A DNA stretch of 64,000 nt from Siphonodentalium dalli (GCA_032622095.1 CP136061.1:123084754-123148753); one strand, 5' to 3'. Counted from the first letter of the stretch, positions 34,824 to 46,440 are shown. Numbers and translations: made by a program. The notes: generated from the letters alone by a model not told the origin.

Positions 34824-36076
34824 CCGAGAAATAATAAGACGATGGCAAACATGACGATGATTGCGATAATGTTGATTATAATGATGACGAGTTATATATG
34901 ACGATGACACTGATGGATGTTTTTGGTGATGATGATGATGATGTTGACAACGACGAGGTATAATGTTGTTGATGCTGATAATGTGATGATGAACAAATAG
35001 ACGCAGAGCGGGAGGTCGCTGAGCATATCATGGACATAAAATTACCTTCCTTCTATCATTCTTTTGTATATACACTATTTTTCTCAATATCCTGTAATGT
35101 GTGTATGGATCAGAGAATAAAGCATATATAAAAAGGGCTGGGACCTCATCTGTTCCATATGTACCTTGGCATTAGTTTAGTAAGGACTACTAACAAACAT
35201 ATTTTTAGTGCTATTTTATTTATTTATTTGTTAATTATATTTATTTTGGTGGACTTTTCATGAAATATGAGATTTTTTTTAAGGAACTTTTCCCAATTAT
35301 TGCAACTACTTTTCAGAAACTTAGGAATTTTATCACTTTCCATGCTGGTATCAGGCCTGTAGGGCTTCACCATTTTTAATATGCCAATTTTTCAATTTCA
35401 TTATGTAAATTAGTATTGTCCTAATCATAGTTTGCTGAATTGAATGACTCAGTATCTTAATTTAAACATGTTTAAATCATGCAACATTTTACTTATTGCC
35501 TCTGATTTCAATAACCCCAAAACTATTAAAACCATATCTTAATTTAGTAATAAAAGCTCAGTTTACAATTGGTTCATGTTAAAATGGCCCATGCTCCCAT
35601 CAAATCTGAGGTCACCTATTTTACACACTTTTACAGCACTCCTGGTCATCCCCATTTATACCCAAAGGCCCCCATAATAGCTACATAACAGATGTGTTTA
35701 TGCCCTAATGATTAAGTCACAGATATTTATTCATCCATTCCTACACTTGCACAGGTCATGAACCACAGGCCTGCCACATTTGGTCATGGCTATTGACAGC
35801 ACCATCCCAGGCACATGTCCATTATGTTCCTCATTGTTGTTAACTAAATGAGGAAGCATTTTGAATTATAGATCTGGTTCAGGTCCTGTGAGAGTTTTCC
35901 TCTTTAGGCTCCCCCATCAGGGTTATCAGTCTGAGCTGACAGATGGCCTACCAGCCTGTTATCTCTCACTATGCGTTATGTAATTCAGGCCTCCTAATTT
36001 AGATTGTGATTATTGTTATTGATTAAGCTTATACCTTTGATCCATAAAACCTCCACTATGTCCAGTCTCTGGTGTA

Positions 36077-36287
36077 CAGTAATGCCCTAAGTAATCGACT
36101 CCTTAACCACAGCAGAATTATGGGTAATTTTTCAGGATTTAGTCGGAAATATGGCTTTCATCGGAAAGCTCTCACTGAGAGCTTTCTGGTGAATGGCAAC
36201 AAGCCATATTTCTGACTAAATCCTGAAAAATTACCCATAATTCTTCTGTGGTTATTTAAAAGGAGTCGATTATTTATGGCATTACTG
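36077..36287. mobile_element. TA-flanked palindromic MITE
   Basis: Complete fold-back copy with a small gap in the left arm (GGCTTTCATCGG). Confidence 0.9.
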
Positions 36288-36426
36288 TACTCTAGAGCTA
36301 CCATCAATGCATAAAATTAACTATACAGTCTGTACTATCAGATATGAGTTTTAACAACAACTATATTTTTTTTCCATACTTTGCAATGCGAAATTACTTT
36401 ACAATGATAATATAGGACACAACAAG

Positions 36427-36492
36427 AGGTGGGGGGGGGGGGGGGGGGTTGTAGAGAGGAGCAACCCTGCCCTCCATCTAAAGGGGGGGGGT
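36427..36492. repeat. Poly-G tracts
   Basis: A run of about 20 G (36430-36449) and a second run of about 9 (36483-36491). Similar G/C runs occur at 8513-8525, 22524-22534, 26295-26309, 28200-28212 and 31733-31745. Confidence 0.85.
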
Positions 36493-36540
36493 ACAAAGTT
36501 CCCTTTCACACCACTGTTATTTTGTCCTAAGAGATAATTA

Positions 36541-36757
36541 CAGTAATGCCCTAAATAATTGACTCTTTAACCACAGCAGAATTATGGGTAATTTTTCAGG
36601 ATTTAGTCGGAAATATGGCTTGTTGACATTCATTGGAAAGCTCTCAATGAGAGCTTTCCGATGAATGGCAACAAGCCATATTTCAAACTAAATCCTGAAA
36701 AATTACCCATAATTCTGCTGTGGTTAAAGAATCAATTATTTAGGGGGGGCATTACTG
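36541..36757. mobile_element. TA-flanked palindromic MITE, full length
   Basis: Complete fold-back copy; extra G run (TTAGGGGGGGC) near the right end. Confidence 0.9.
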
Positions 36758-36803
36758 TATATCTATTCCAGTAGATTGATGAGCTTCGTCCTTGAAAGTG
36801 CTT

Positions 36804-37052
36804 TATCCCTTTCTATACTAAATGGATTCTCCCACTATAATGTTAAAACAGTGTACATTGGAATGGTCTATTGTTCATATGGAGGGGGTTTCAGGGGGTA
36901 ATAAGCAGATGACAGATCATAAAAGTGCAGAAGGATTCAAATTAATTGCAGGGAATTGTTCAGATAATAAGTTCAACAAGCGACCTTTGGTCAACAAAAT
37001 TTTCTTTGGGATAATTACTCATCAATGATGCTTTAGTATAGAAAGTGTAAAA
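36804..37052. mobile_element. TTAA element, TCAGATAAT family
   Basis: CCCTTTCTATACTAAATGGA to TTTAGTATAGAAAGTGTAA; terminal TTAA sites mutated. Confidence 0.8.
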
Positions 37053-37244
37053 TGCTGTTTGATTAATAATATTGATTATCAAGATGTCATCTGTTCAATA
37101 TTATGATAATTCCTCTGACTAAAAAGTGCCCTTTTTTGGATGTTGTGGCCCTTGCCCTTGGTTGCTTTCGCTGCCCCTGGTCACAACATGACACAATAAT
37201 AATAATCTAACTAAATTGTCTCAAAAATACTGTAAATCAGGACT

Positions 37245-37655
37245 CTTCAGTGTATATTTGCAGAATGAGGTCCCCAGAGAATGAAATTAGTGATGCTACC
37301 CTGCACAGCTGGCTAGCTTTATCAAATTCACCTTCTGGGAACCTCATTCTGCTTTTGGCCTCAACTGCTGTGGGAGACCTAGGATCAGATTGAACTTCAC
37401 CAGTTGAAGGTTGTGATGTTTGCCCATCAGTCACCTCGATTGTGCAATTTATCTTCTGGAATTAAGGGATATAGAAACTGAACAGAAGGGGAAAAGTAAC
37501 TAAAAACAATGTTAACTTGAGACTATAGATACTAAGTAGAATGAGGTCCCCAGAGTGAATTTTGTGATGCTGGCACACTGTGCGGGATAGCATAACTAAA
37601 TTCACCCTCTGGGGGACCTCATACTGCAAATGTCGAGACACATTATATATAGGGT
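37245..37655. mobile_element. hAT-like MITE family, decayed long form
   Basis: GCAGAATGAGGTCCCCAGAG near both sides in opposite orientations, with the long-form core (TTGTGATGTTTGCCCATCAG). The terminal CAAGCCTTG is lost. Confidence 0.65.
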
Positions 37656-37973
37656 TGTCTCCAGTGTTTTCCTGGTACATGAGGAGGAATCATGTATATT
37701 TTTGAGCATTTGTAATATGACAAAATATGGCATATACTTTTACTTCAGGTTAATTTTCACAATCAATGTTAAGCCCCCTATTCTCAGAAGTGTGCCATGC
37801 TTTCCAAGTCTGGTTTCTTATTTCTTTGATGCACCCAGCAACCCCTCCCCCGCTTATTATCCCTCCCCTTTTTCCATTGACCTTGTATCAACCCCGCTAT
37901 ACAGAAAAGTATTATAAAGTCAGACTAACATAATACCATGAATAGTCTGTTATCTCTCACCATTAGTTACCTA

Positions 37974-38162
37974 CAGTAATGCCCTAATTAATCGACTTAA
38001 CTTTTCAGGATTTAGTCAGAAATATGGTTTGTTGCCATTCATCGGAAAGCTCTCGGGGAGAGCTTTCCGATGAATGGCAACAAGCCATATTTCCGACTAA
38101 ATCCTGAAAAGTTACCCATAATTCTGCTGTGGTTAAGAAGTCGATTAATTAGGGCATTACTG
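37974..38162. mobile_element. TA-flanked palindromic MITE, small left-arm deletion
   Basis: Left arm lacks the ACCACAGCAGAATTATGGG segment; the right arm is complete and ends CATTACTG|TA. Confidence 0.85.
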
Positions 38163-38276
38163 TATTAAATTGTGACTATCAATTAAATTTAGATTCTTAT
38201 TATTATTATTGATTTTCCTTTTGGTCTACAGATATCTTCGCTGTGTCCAGTGCTACAGGCAAAAAACTACAGCACT

Positions 38277-38651
38277 TTAACCCTTTCATTATGGGAACTG
38301 TGCTGTTGCAGCATTAAAGACCCTGTGCCAGTGCATACTTTTATACATGCGAGTCTCCCACAGGAAGCCTCGCATATATAAGAGGATGCACTGGCTTACA
38401 CGGTCAAGGTAAATATTGTTAGGCAAATGCGTTCTCTGTGCCAGTGTATTCTCTTATATATGTGAGTCTCCCATAGGGATCCTCGCATACATAAGACAAT
38501 GCACTGGCCTACAAGGTCAATGTAAATATTGTTAGGCCAATGCATTCTCTTATATATGCGAGGCTCCTTATGTGAGACTCGCATATATAAGAGAATGCAT
38601 TGGCACAGGGTTTTCGCTAAATTTCAGGAAGCTCCAGTCATGAAAGGGTAA
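38277..38651. mobile_element. TTAA palindromic element, with extra hairpin
   Basis: TTAACCCTTTCATTATGGGA to CCAGTCATGAAAGGGTAA. Carries three hairpin modules. Its right TAA is also the left end of the next TTAA element (38649). Confidence 0.85.
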
Positions 38652-38935
38652 CACTTTCTTTACTAAATGGATTCTCCCATTCAGTTACAGTAATGCTCTA
38701 ATTAATCGACCTCTTAACCACAGCTGAGAGCCATATTTCCGACTAAATCCTGAAAAGTTACCCATAATTCTGCTGTGGTTAAGAGGTCGATTAATTAGAG
38801 CATTACTGTATAAGAGTAAACACTGAAATGGTCTTTTTATTCATCCTGAGTGATGGTCATGAAATATAAGCAGTCAACAGACAGACGAACAGATAATACA
38901 AGTGGAGAAGGTTTCAGTTAAAAAAATGCTCTTTC
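38649..38935. mobile_element. TTAA element, TCAGATAAT family, split by a MITE
   Basis: CACTTTCTTTACTAAATGGA, MITE 38698-38808, then TATAAGAGTAAACACTG. The right half is degraded. Confidence 0.75.
38698..38808. mobile_element. Palindromic MITE inserted in a TTAA element
   Basis: Most of the left arm is deleted. It splits the TCAGATAAT-family TTAA element at CATTCAGTTA|..|TATAAGAGTA, recreating consensus CAGTTATAAAAGTA when removed, with TA duplicated. Confidence 0.88.
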
Positions 38936-39669
38936 ATGATCCATAATGGAAAAAAATACTGAAATATACTGAAATATAAGGAATTTTTATATTGTATCGA
39001 AAGTCCCAGAGAAAGATATTCATTCTTGTAACCGTTTTTATATATGTTAACAATTATGTTACTATTTATTAAATTGTTTTACACTTTTTGATAACTTTTA
39101 GCATTTTATGCTTCACTTTGGAATCTGAATGGCTCCCTTCTGTAGCCTGCCTGTACCTAAAAAAAAACATCCATGTTCTGAATGTTTTGCCGCTCGCTCT
39201 GGAAGTTTTCCAGCACCACTGATTATCCTTATTCTTCATATGTTGACCTTGTACCACCCGGCTACACAGAGAATAAGTCACACTAACATAGTATTGCTCA
39301 ATATTGACCCCATGATCAATTCTTATGTAACTATGGTAACCAATTGGTTATGAATCATTATTGGTGCCAAACAAACGATGACCTAACCAGTGATAACACC
39401 ACCCACCTCTCTCACTTAACACTACTCATTTGATTTTAATGGCCACCAGCCTGTGTTGAACCCACAATGTGCTATAAAGAATGTTATAAGCAATTTAGTC
39501 CTTTGGTTACAATACTATTGCATTTTTCCACTGGAAAACTTATGGAAAATACATGTGTCATATAGACCAGTCAACTTGGTTTATAAATACTGCACAAAAC
39601 TAATTAAATCTCTAAATCAATGAAAATGTCAATTTCTGGACTAAAAATTCTATTTTCCACAAGTTTTCT
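38936..39669. other. No gene recognised
   Basis: Contains TTGACCTTGTACCACCCGGC + TACACAGAGAATAAGTCACA, which resembles 37881-37930 (TTGACCTTGTATCAACCCCG), a small dispersed repeat. Confidence 0.45.
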
Positions 39670-39986
39670 TTAACCTCTTCACTGCTAATGATGTTATGAC
39701 GACGAGTGCTGAGCCGATGACGTTATGACCATTTTCCAGTGGAACATATAACGGGAATATCACAAAGACAATAAAATTGACTCAGTTGAAAGGCTATATT
39801 ATCATTCGCAATCGTGGAACATCGTACACTGTCTGAACGATGTGCCAATGCATTATGTTATATATGCGAGTCTCCCATAGGGAGCCTCGCATATACAAGA
39901 GAATGCACTGGCTTACAATGTCAAGTTAAATATTTTTAGGACAATGTATTCTCTCATATATGCGAGGCTCCCTATGGGAGATGCAA
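39670..39986. mobile_element. TTAA element with CTTCACTGCTAATG end, right part truncated
   Basis: TTAACCTCTTCACTGCTAATG-like left end with ACGACGAGTGCTGAGCCGAT, then the common GTGCCAATGCATTATGTTAT hairpin and spacer. It stops within the second hairpin. Confidence 0.6.
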
Positions 39987-40033
39987 GAGGGGACATTAAT
40001 TGACCCCCTCTGCCAATTATAATAATATAATGA

Positions 40034-40102
40034 TGTAATTACTGGCTATAGTGAGGTTATAAATGAGCTCTTGTACTTAATACTAGATCACTAAAGGCTG
40101 AT
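40034..40102. repeat. Local direct duplication, uninterrupted copy
   Basis: TTACTGGCTATAGTGAGGTT + ATAAATGAGCTCTTGTAC..CTAAAGGCTGAT. The second copy starts at 40266 and is split by the MITE 40317-40527, continuing to about 40556. Confidence 0.85.
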
Positions 40103-40316
40103 GTTTGGATGTAATTTGATATTGGCTGGTTGGAATTATGTCATGTACCATTTCACTAGGAACCTAACTTTTTTCCAAATTGTATGAAAGTAACGTGCAA
40201 TGCCTTTAATATTGAAATGCACAACCATATTTTTGAAATTGAGAGTTAAAATCGGCCAGTTGATTGCAATTACTGGTTATAGTGAGGTTATAAATGAGCT
40301 CTTGTACAGTAATGCT

Positions 40317-40527
40317 CTAAATAATCGACTACTTAACCACAGCAGAATTATGGGTAATTTTTAGCGGGAAATATGGCTTGTTGCCATTCATCGGAAAGCT
40401 CTCATTTCGGAAAGCTCTCAATGAGAGCTTTCCGATGAATGGCAACAAGCCATATTTCCGATTAAATCCTGAAAAATTACCCATAATTCTGCTGTTGTTA
40501 AGGAGTCGATTATTTACAGCATTACTG
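40317..40527. mobile_element. Palindromic MITE inserted in one copy of a local duplication
   Basis: Fold-back copy whose left flank (..GAGCTCTTGTA) and right flank (TACTCAGTGGATC) together match the uninterrupted sister sequence at 40034-40102 (GAGCTCTTGTACTTAATAC). Confidence 0.9.
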
Positions 40528-40556
40528 TACTCAGTGGATCATTGAAGGCTGATCAT

Positions 40557-41520
40557 CTTGAAATTGAACAAGTCTCTACAGTGTTGCCTCTGGGGCTTGG
40601 ATTCAAAGAATAACCTTGAAGGCCTGGTAAACTTTGAAATTGCACTCAGCAGCCTTGAAAAGCCTTGAATTATATGATATAAGTAAATTCCACACAAATA
40701 TTTCCCAGTTGACAGTAGTGATGACTGACACAAAGAACAGCCCAGCAGAGTTTAAATATGACAATGGAAGCCACCAAAAACTCACATAATGGTTCTGTGA
40801 GATCCACATGTGTGTACAATGGGAATGCCCAAATACCATTTCTGTACAAGTTCTGATGTACAATGATTTTTAATGACACTAAGCAATGTGGTGCATAGCC
40901 TTGAAAATCCTTTTGTTTATGTAGGACCATGAAAACCTCTAAAAATTTCCACAAACAGCCTTCAATAGCCTTGAATTTTTTTTCCCATTCTTGATTGCAT
41001 GAACCATGTTTTATAAAAGTATTTTATAATTTATATGGACCTGTTATATCTCGGATTTAGGGAAGTGAGATTAACTAGATCTAATTTGAAGCCCCAAACC
41101 ACCACAGACTTTTAATTTTTTTTAATATTAGTTGTTTCTTCCCTGTGGTCTCTTCATTGCACAGACATCCAGAATATTTTGATATGATGCAATAGATGCC
41201 TCATTCTAGTACATCAAACTGGGTATAATTTATTTTCATTTCCGAATATGTCTTACTTGGAAGATCCATCTGCTGTTTTGTTGATATCTGTTTGCTTTCT
41301 TTACATTTTCTACTAGTAGGAGGTCTGGGTGCCCAAATTTAATGAATCTTTTGATGATATTCAATTTCATTTAATATAGCCCTGAATTAATTAAGACACA
41401 GATTTGCAGGAAATGGTTTCTCTCATCATTACATCACACATGTTTGTTGGTTTATTTTTCCCACATTTTATTTCACACAACAGTTATCCATCAACTGAAC
41501 AAATGTTCAACAACATCCAG
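40557..41520. other. No gene recognised
   Basis: AGCCTTGAAAAGCCTTGAAT-type short repeats at 40620-40675 and 40900-40980. Otherwise unique. Confidence 0.5.
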
Positions 41521-42110
41521 GCTGTCTTTCTCACTTGGATGGGAAGGGGTTGTTTAATCCAATGTTATTAATCCAGACTGTCTTGGATGGGAAGCGGTTG
41601 TTTAATCCAATGTTAATAATCCAGACTGTCTTGGAGTGGAAGGGGTTGTTTAATCCAATGTTCATAATCCAGACTGTCTTGGAGTGGAAGGGGTTGTTTA
41701 ATCCAATGTTCATAATCCAGACTGTCTTGGATGGGAAGGGGTTGTTTAATCCAATGTTAATAACCCAGACTAGTTCTCACTTGGATGGGAAGGGGTTGTT
41801 AAATCCAATGTTAATAATCCAGACTGTCTTGGATGGGAAGGGGTTGTTTAATCCAATGTTCATAATCCAGACTGTCTTGGATTGGAAGGGGTTGTTTAAT
41901 CCAATGTTATTAATCCAGACTGTCATGGATGGGAAGGGGTTGTTTAATCCAATGTTATTAATCCAGACTATCTTGGGTGGGAAGGGGTTGTTTAATCCAA
42001 TGTTAATAATCCAGACTATCTTGGGTGGGAAGGGGTTGTTTAATCCTATGTGATTAATCCAGACTGTCTCTCACTGGATGGGAAGGGGTTGTTTAATCCA
42101 ATGTTAATAA
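41521..42110. repeat. 48-bp minisatellite, 12 copies
   Basis: Unit contains GGATGGGAAGGGGTTGTTTA, then ATCCAATGTTAATAATCCAG and ACTGTCTT. Spacing is 48 bp in most units, with two longer ones carrying an extra CTCACTT. Because 48 is a multiple of 3, stop-free frames run through it on both strands; these are not considered genes. Confidence 0.95.
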
Positions 42111-42654
42111 AACATTGCCAGGCATTTAGGTTTCCATAATTTGGGCACACCCTAGTGGAACATGAACCCACCCAGTTGACATCAGTTCAGTTTGGTGGGC
42201 TTTTGAAGAAAATATGTAGCAATAATTGAAAAAAACCTTTGGCTAATGAAAATAAAAAGTTGACAGTATATAACAGAGTAAATATTTATTGGAAGATTTT
42301 TTTAATGTCTTCTTTTTTTTTAAATTAAAAACATGTCTTCCAATCTGTTCAAATACAATAATTTGGGAACAATTTTGTGTTTCGGGTACATTGTTTATTA
42401 GTCTTAACCCTTGTTTTTGTAGATAGGAGGATAATCGCACATCTAGTGTGATGTGACCTCTTTAGTTTATATATAACATTTTCCAAGTATTATTAAATCA
42501 AATGGTACTAAGGTACAACAGCATTTTATGGCAGACTGCAGCCCTCGTTGTCTCTGTCAGTAAGGTGCAGAATGCATGAGGTCATCATATAAAGCCATCC
42601 AGTCTGGTTTGTTCTTGATAGGCACAGATTTGTGGGCAAGATTTTCAGTTGCAT

Positions 42655-42902
42655 AGCACTTCCATGACTGGAGATTCCTGAAATTTTACGAAAACCCAGA
42701 ACTGATGCATTATCTTAATATATGCGAGCCTCGCATATATAAGAGGATACCTTGGCCTAACAATATTATCATGACCTTGTAAGCCAGTGCATTTTCTTAT
42801 ATATGCGAGCCTCCATATGGGAGACTGGTATATATAAGAGAATGCACTGGCACATGATCTTTAATGCTGCACCAGCGCAGCTCCCCATCATGAAAGGGTT
42901 AA
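42655..42902. mobile_element. TTAA palindromic element (CATGA ends)
   Basis: Left end decayed (CTTCCATGACTGGAG), right CATCATGAAAGGGTTAA, two hairpin modules. Confidence 0.8.
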
Positions 42903-42949
42903 CGTGGTTGGTGGTTTCTATGTGTGGTTATTTCCAAATGAAACTAAGG

Positions 42950-43089
42950 GAGCCTCGCATATATAAGAGAATGCACTGGCTTACAGGGTCAAGGTAAATA
43001 TTATCAGGCCAATGTATCCTCTTATATATGTGAGGCTTGGCACAGGGTTTTCGCATAATTTCAGGAAGTTCCAGTCATGGAAGGGTTAA
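42950..43089. mobile_element. TTAA element, right half
   Basis: Starts in the first hairpin (GGGAGCCTCGCATATATAAG) and ends CCAGTCATGGAAGGGTTAA. It lies 48 bp after the previous element. Confidence 0.75.
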
Positions 43090-44542
43090 GGATACTAGCT
43101 TTTGACTATTGAGTACTCCTGGCCAGTTTCAGTGAATGATATCTCAATAAAACAGATTGAACTTCTGTGTGTTGACTTTCTGTGTTTAACTTGCAATCTA
43201 TACCCTTATATAATGTAATGACACATCTGCATATAAAAAGGGATTGGGCCATTCTTTGTGGGAACACAGTGGAACAAATTCCACATAAATACCACAGCAA
43301 CCATTGTTTATCTCAAATAACCTGCTGTATTCATTAAGCTAATCCACATTTAATCCACCTCAAACAGGACCAATCTCTTAGCAATACACCTATTGAATTG
43401 ACATTAAATGGCTGTCAGCATAATGTGTGGCCCTCCAGAATTGCTAGAAGCTTTTTAGCCTTTGTTTAAAGGGTTTCATCCAGAGACCAGCCAAGAGATT
43501 TCAAATTGGAGGAAGTCACTTGACAGGGAGAAGTGGACTATGGGTGAAGTCACAATGGCTCAAGTTCAATTTACACCTCAACATCACCATTCTACTAAGG
43601 CCAAAAAAAATATATATACCTGTGTTTCAGGTGACATGCAAGAAAAAATAGGAGTGGGGGTGGTAGATTTTCATTTTATTTTCAACTTCGCTCAAAATCA
43701 GCCCTCTTAATTCACACTGTTTGGCTTTGGCAATCTGCTATGGCAACCCATTGTCTTGGCCCTGTTAGCTTCAGCAATTGGCTTCGGCATTGCTGATTGT
43801 CGTAGCCAATTATGAAGACTGCAAAATAAATATGAAATCCCCCCCCCCACCAGACTGCTACTCCTTGTTTTTGAAGTACTATAAAATAATAAAACTAAGT
43901 ACATATAAATATTAGAATATAGTGTAATTGATTGTTTTATTGAATAAAACATGAACAAATAAGTTTGATTCGGCTATGATCTAATTAAAGTGTGCTATAA
44001 TTTCCAGTTTAACAGTACACGCGATGTGTCTGTTTGACATGGAAATGAATCGCTTTACATGGAAAATAAAATCGGATGCGTACACATTTTGCAAAATCAA
44101 TAAATTGAAAACAGTCAGTGGTGCCTGAATAGGGGCGGGCGGGTCACCAGAAACGCAGGTCTTTTTTATTTTGGCCTAAGTATTGTGCAATACAATAGCC
44201 CATTTATAAACCATTATAATGAATAAATACCCCATCATAATCAGAACATACAGATTAAATATGCTGTAGGGACAAATCCATACTGGTATATGAGAGAGAA
44301 GTAACATTGGGAGAAGTGACGCACTTTAGGGAGCAGATATCTCCTAAGTTGCCCTTAAGTCGCCCTCTGGGCTGGTCCCTGGTTTCATCATCATTTATTA
44401 AAGGGACGGGTCAATCCAAATCTTAGTTCTCTCATTTACATTTGAGATTTTAACATTAACATACGCCACAAATATGGTTTGCCGTTTAGATTTCAACAAT
44501 TTTTACATTTTCAATGGAGTTTTCCCACTGTTTTGTCTTTAA
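43090..44542. other. No gene recognised
   Basis: Unique DNA. GGGGCGGGCGGGTCACC..TTTTGGCCTAAGTATTG at 44135-44190 has a weak inverted relative at 53597-53640 (GCCCGCCCGTCCC). Confidence 0.5.
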
Positions 44543-44631
44543 AATCCTGTGCCAATGCATTCTCTTATATATGTGAGTCTCCCATAGGGAGCCTCGCATA
44601 TATAAGAGAATACTCCATAAGAGAATACTCG
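44543..44631. mobile_element. TTAA element hairpin fragment
   Basis: One CCTGTGCCAATGCATTCTCT hairpin, ending in a duplicated AAGAGAATACTC next to the MITE right arm. Confidence 0.7.
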
Positions 44632-44736
44632 GTGAGAGCTTTCCGATGAATGGCAACAAGCCATATTTCCGACTAAATCCTGAAATATTTCCCATAATTC
44701 TGTTGTTGTTAAAGGGTCATATACTGGACATTACTG
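44632..44736. mobile_element. MITE, right arm only
   Basis: Begins GTGAGAGCTTTCCG and ends CATTACTG|TA. It is fused to a truncated TTAA hairpin element on its left. Confidence 0.8.
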
Positions 44737-45004
44737 TATGTGCCAGAAGAGGAATGGGTGGGTGTTTGCCAGCATGTAGTCGAAATGTCAAGCTGGCATG
44801 AGTCAAGGACAGTTGGTCTTCTAAATTCTTCCCTCTATATGTAAAAACTGGCTTTGCGAAGCATTTGCCAGTGTTATAAATAAAGATCCAGACTGCTGTT
44901 AACCTTTGAAATCTGAATAATTGCTAATGAGTTACTAGATTCCCATTGATTCATTTAGCTGAATTACGGGATCACCAAATATTTTGAAGGCTGTTCATTG
45001 AATT

Positions 45005-45245
45005 TGTAACCTGAACATCCCTACAAATGAGGCATATTAGTGAATTTCTGCCTTACATCTGTTTATATAGATGACCATCCCTATCCCTTAAACTTCTTAG
45101 CTGGACATTCCTACGATTAATGAATCCTTAGTGTTTCTATGTCTGTCTTCAGGTTTTAGAGTCTGGATATCCCTGAAAATGAAGAATAGACAATTCCGGA
45201 GTATACTTGTGGAATTGATTAGGAAAATCCATTCAGTAATCCAAG
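45005..45245. mobile_element. TTAA element, TCAGATAAT family, old remnant
   Basis: Only the outer arm is recognisable: ATCCCTGAAAATGAAGAATA, GAATTGATTAGGAAAATCC and ATTCAGTAA, with several mismatches. Confidence 0.45.
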
Positions 45246-45482
45246 TAGACCTGATGATGCTGTCCTGAAATATGACACCTCCCCCTCTGAGCACAGCAAG
45301 CCTTGTCAATTACACAGTTAAATGCTTCCAATTAAAGACTTACTTAGATGTTGTCTACTGAAAACAGCAGACCTTGTCTGATGCCCCAGGGGAATAGCTG
45401 CTAAATTGATATCTGCTTGTAAATTCTCCAGGCATGATGGTTTTAAGAGTGATATAGCTTCCATGCTGTTCTGATATATGTA

Positions 45483-45694
45483 CACCAATGGACTAAACAA
45501 TTGACTCCTTAACCACAGCAGAATTATGGGTAATTTTTCAGGATTTAATCGGAAATATGGCTTGTTTACCATTCATCGGAAAGCTCTCACAGAGCTTTCC
45601 GATGAATGGCAACAAGCCATATTTCCGATTAAATCCTGAAAAATTACCCATAATTCTGCTGTGGTTAAGGAGTCAATTATTTAGGGAAATAATG
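45483..45694. mobile_element. Palindromic MITE with mutated ends
   Basis: Full fold-back arms, but ends changed to CACCAATGGACTAAAC / GGGAAATAATG. Confidence 0.85.
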
Positions 45695-45767
45695 TACCTA
45701 TTCCATGTGTGGGTTCACTGGTGCCAGATGGAGGTTTGATTTGACAGAATGACATTTTTGTGCAGGT

Positions 45768-45895
45768 CTGCAAATAGTGTGTCTGTCGTTTGCAGAATGA
45801 GGTCCCCAGAGGTCTTGTTGTTCACCCATTAGTCACCTCGATTATGCATTTTATCTTCTGCAAATTAGGGGATATAGAAACTACCAAGAAAACTG
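45768..45895. mobile_element. hAT-like MITE family, truncated
   Basis: CAAATAGTGTGTCTGTCGTT, GCAGAATGAGGTCCCCAGAG, then directly the core (CACCTCGATTATGCATTTTA). No right end. Confidence 0.6.
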
Positions 45896-46409
45896 TTAAG
45901 CTAGTACACCACATGAAGGAATCTATACTATCTGAAGACCACATCAAGCATTTTACAAAACAAAAAGATGACTTGAACCATAGAAGGGAAATCATGGTAT
46001 AAATGTTTTTATGAATGTAGTGAAATCAGACATAGATATTAATTGTGAATTATAGCAGGTTCCTCTGTTCCTTCATGTGGTGTATAGGCTTAAAGATACT
46101 CAATCTGATTCGATGGTCTCCATATAATCAGATTCCATCTTCATCCGCAATTTGGTCCGAGACTGTCGGCCTGTCAACTTTTTACTGGGCCACTATTTAT
46201 AAGTCTCGGTGGTGAAATATAATAGATTTCAAAAATTTATATCTAATAACTCTGAGCTTTGATAGGTGGGTTCCTCGACTCGAATCAAATATCTTTTACC
46301 CTAGAAACCAAATAAATAGTAATTGAGGGGCACTTAATCGGATTATACATCTTTAACAATTAAGTATTTTTCTGTGTAGGTCCATCTAAACTTTCCACTT
46401 CCTGACATA

Positions 46410-46440
46410 CAGTAATGCCCTAAATAATTGACTCCTTAAC
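46410..46440. mobile_element. MITE stub, 31 bp of left end
   Basis: CAGTAATGCCCTAAATAATT and GACTCCTTAAC with a TA before it, then unrelated sequence. Confidence 0.7.

Larger units (their letters stand above)
34358..35130 (+). mobile_element. 5'-truncated non-LTR retrotransposon 3' end
   Basis: Contains the C-terminal coding end of a reverse transcriptase polyprotein (34365-34796), a 3' UTR with GTT and GAT microsatellites, and AATAAA at 35116-35121. It interrupts a unit of the ~0.6-kb tandem array: the unit text ...gtgttcac continues at ...aagggctgggacc after the insertion. Poly(A)-signal 3' end and 5' truncation are typical of LINE insertions. Confidence 0.75.
30820..35745. repeat. Tandem array of a ~0.6-kb unit, about six copies, with insertions
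   Basis: The marker TTGGTTCATGTTAATATGG recurs at about 31012, 31468, 32562, 33604, 34164 and 35569. Each copy also carries TATCTTAATTT, CATCAAATCTGAGGTCACC, TTTTACACCACTCCTGGTCA and CTATTCAGCCATTCCTG in the same order. Removing the 400-bp TTAA element and the ~770-bp retrotransposon gives spacings of roughly 560-640 bp. The first interval is shorter, and the second holds an extra ~500-bp insert (31780-32280). No long ORF in the unit. Confidence 0.85.

Noticed and set aside
40603-40954. Minus-strand frames with hydrophobic segments
   Set aside because: Overlap short AGCCTTGAAAAG repeats; no splice sites or family; two competing overlapping frames.
41535-42053. 172-codon plus-strand frame with a repeated 16-residue unit
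   Set aside because: Comes from the 48-bp minisatellite; open in both strands because the period is divisible by three.
45790-46002. Plus-strand frame ending in a charged helical stretch (TKKTVKLVHHMKES)
   Set aside because: Its first half is the truncated hAT-like MITE; the rest has no splice or family support.
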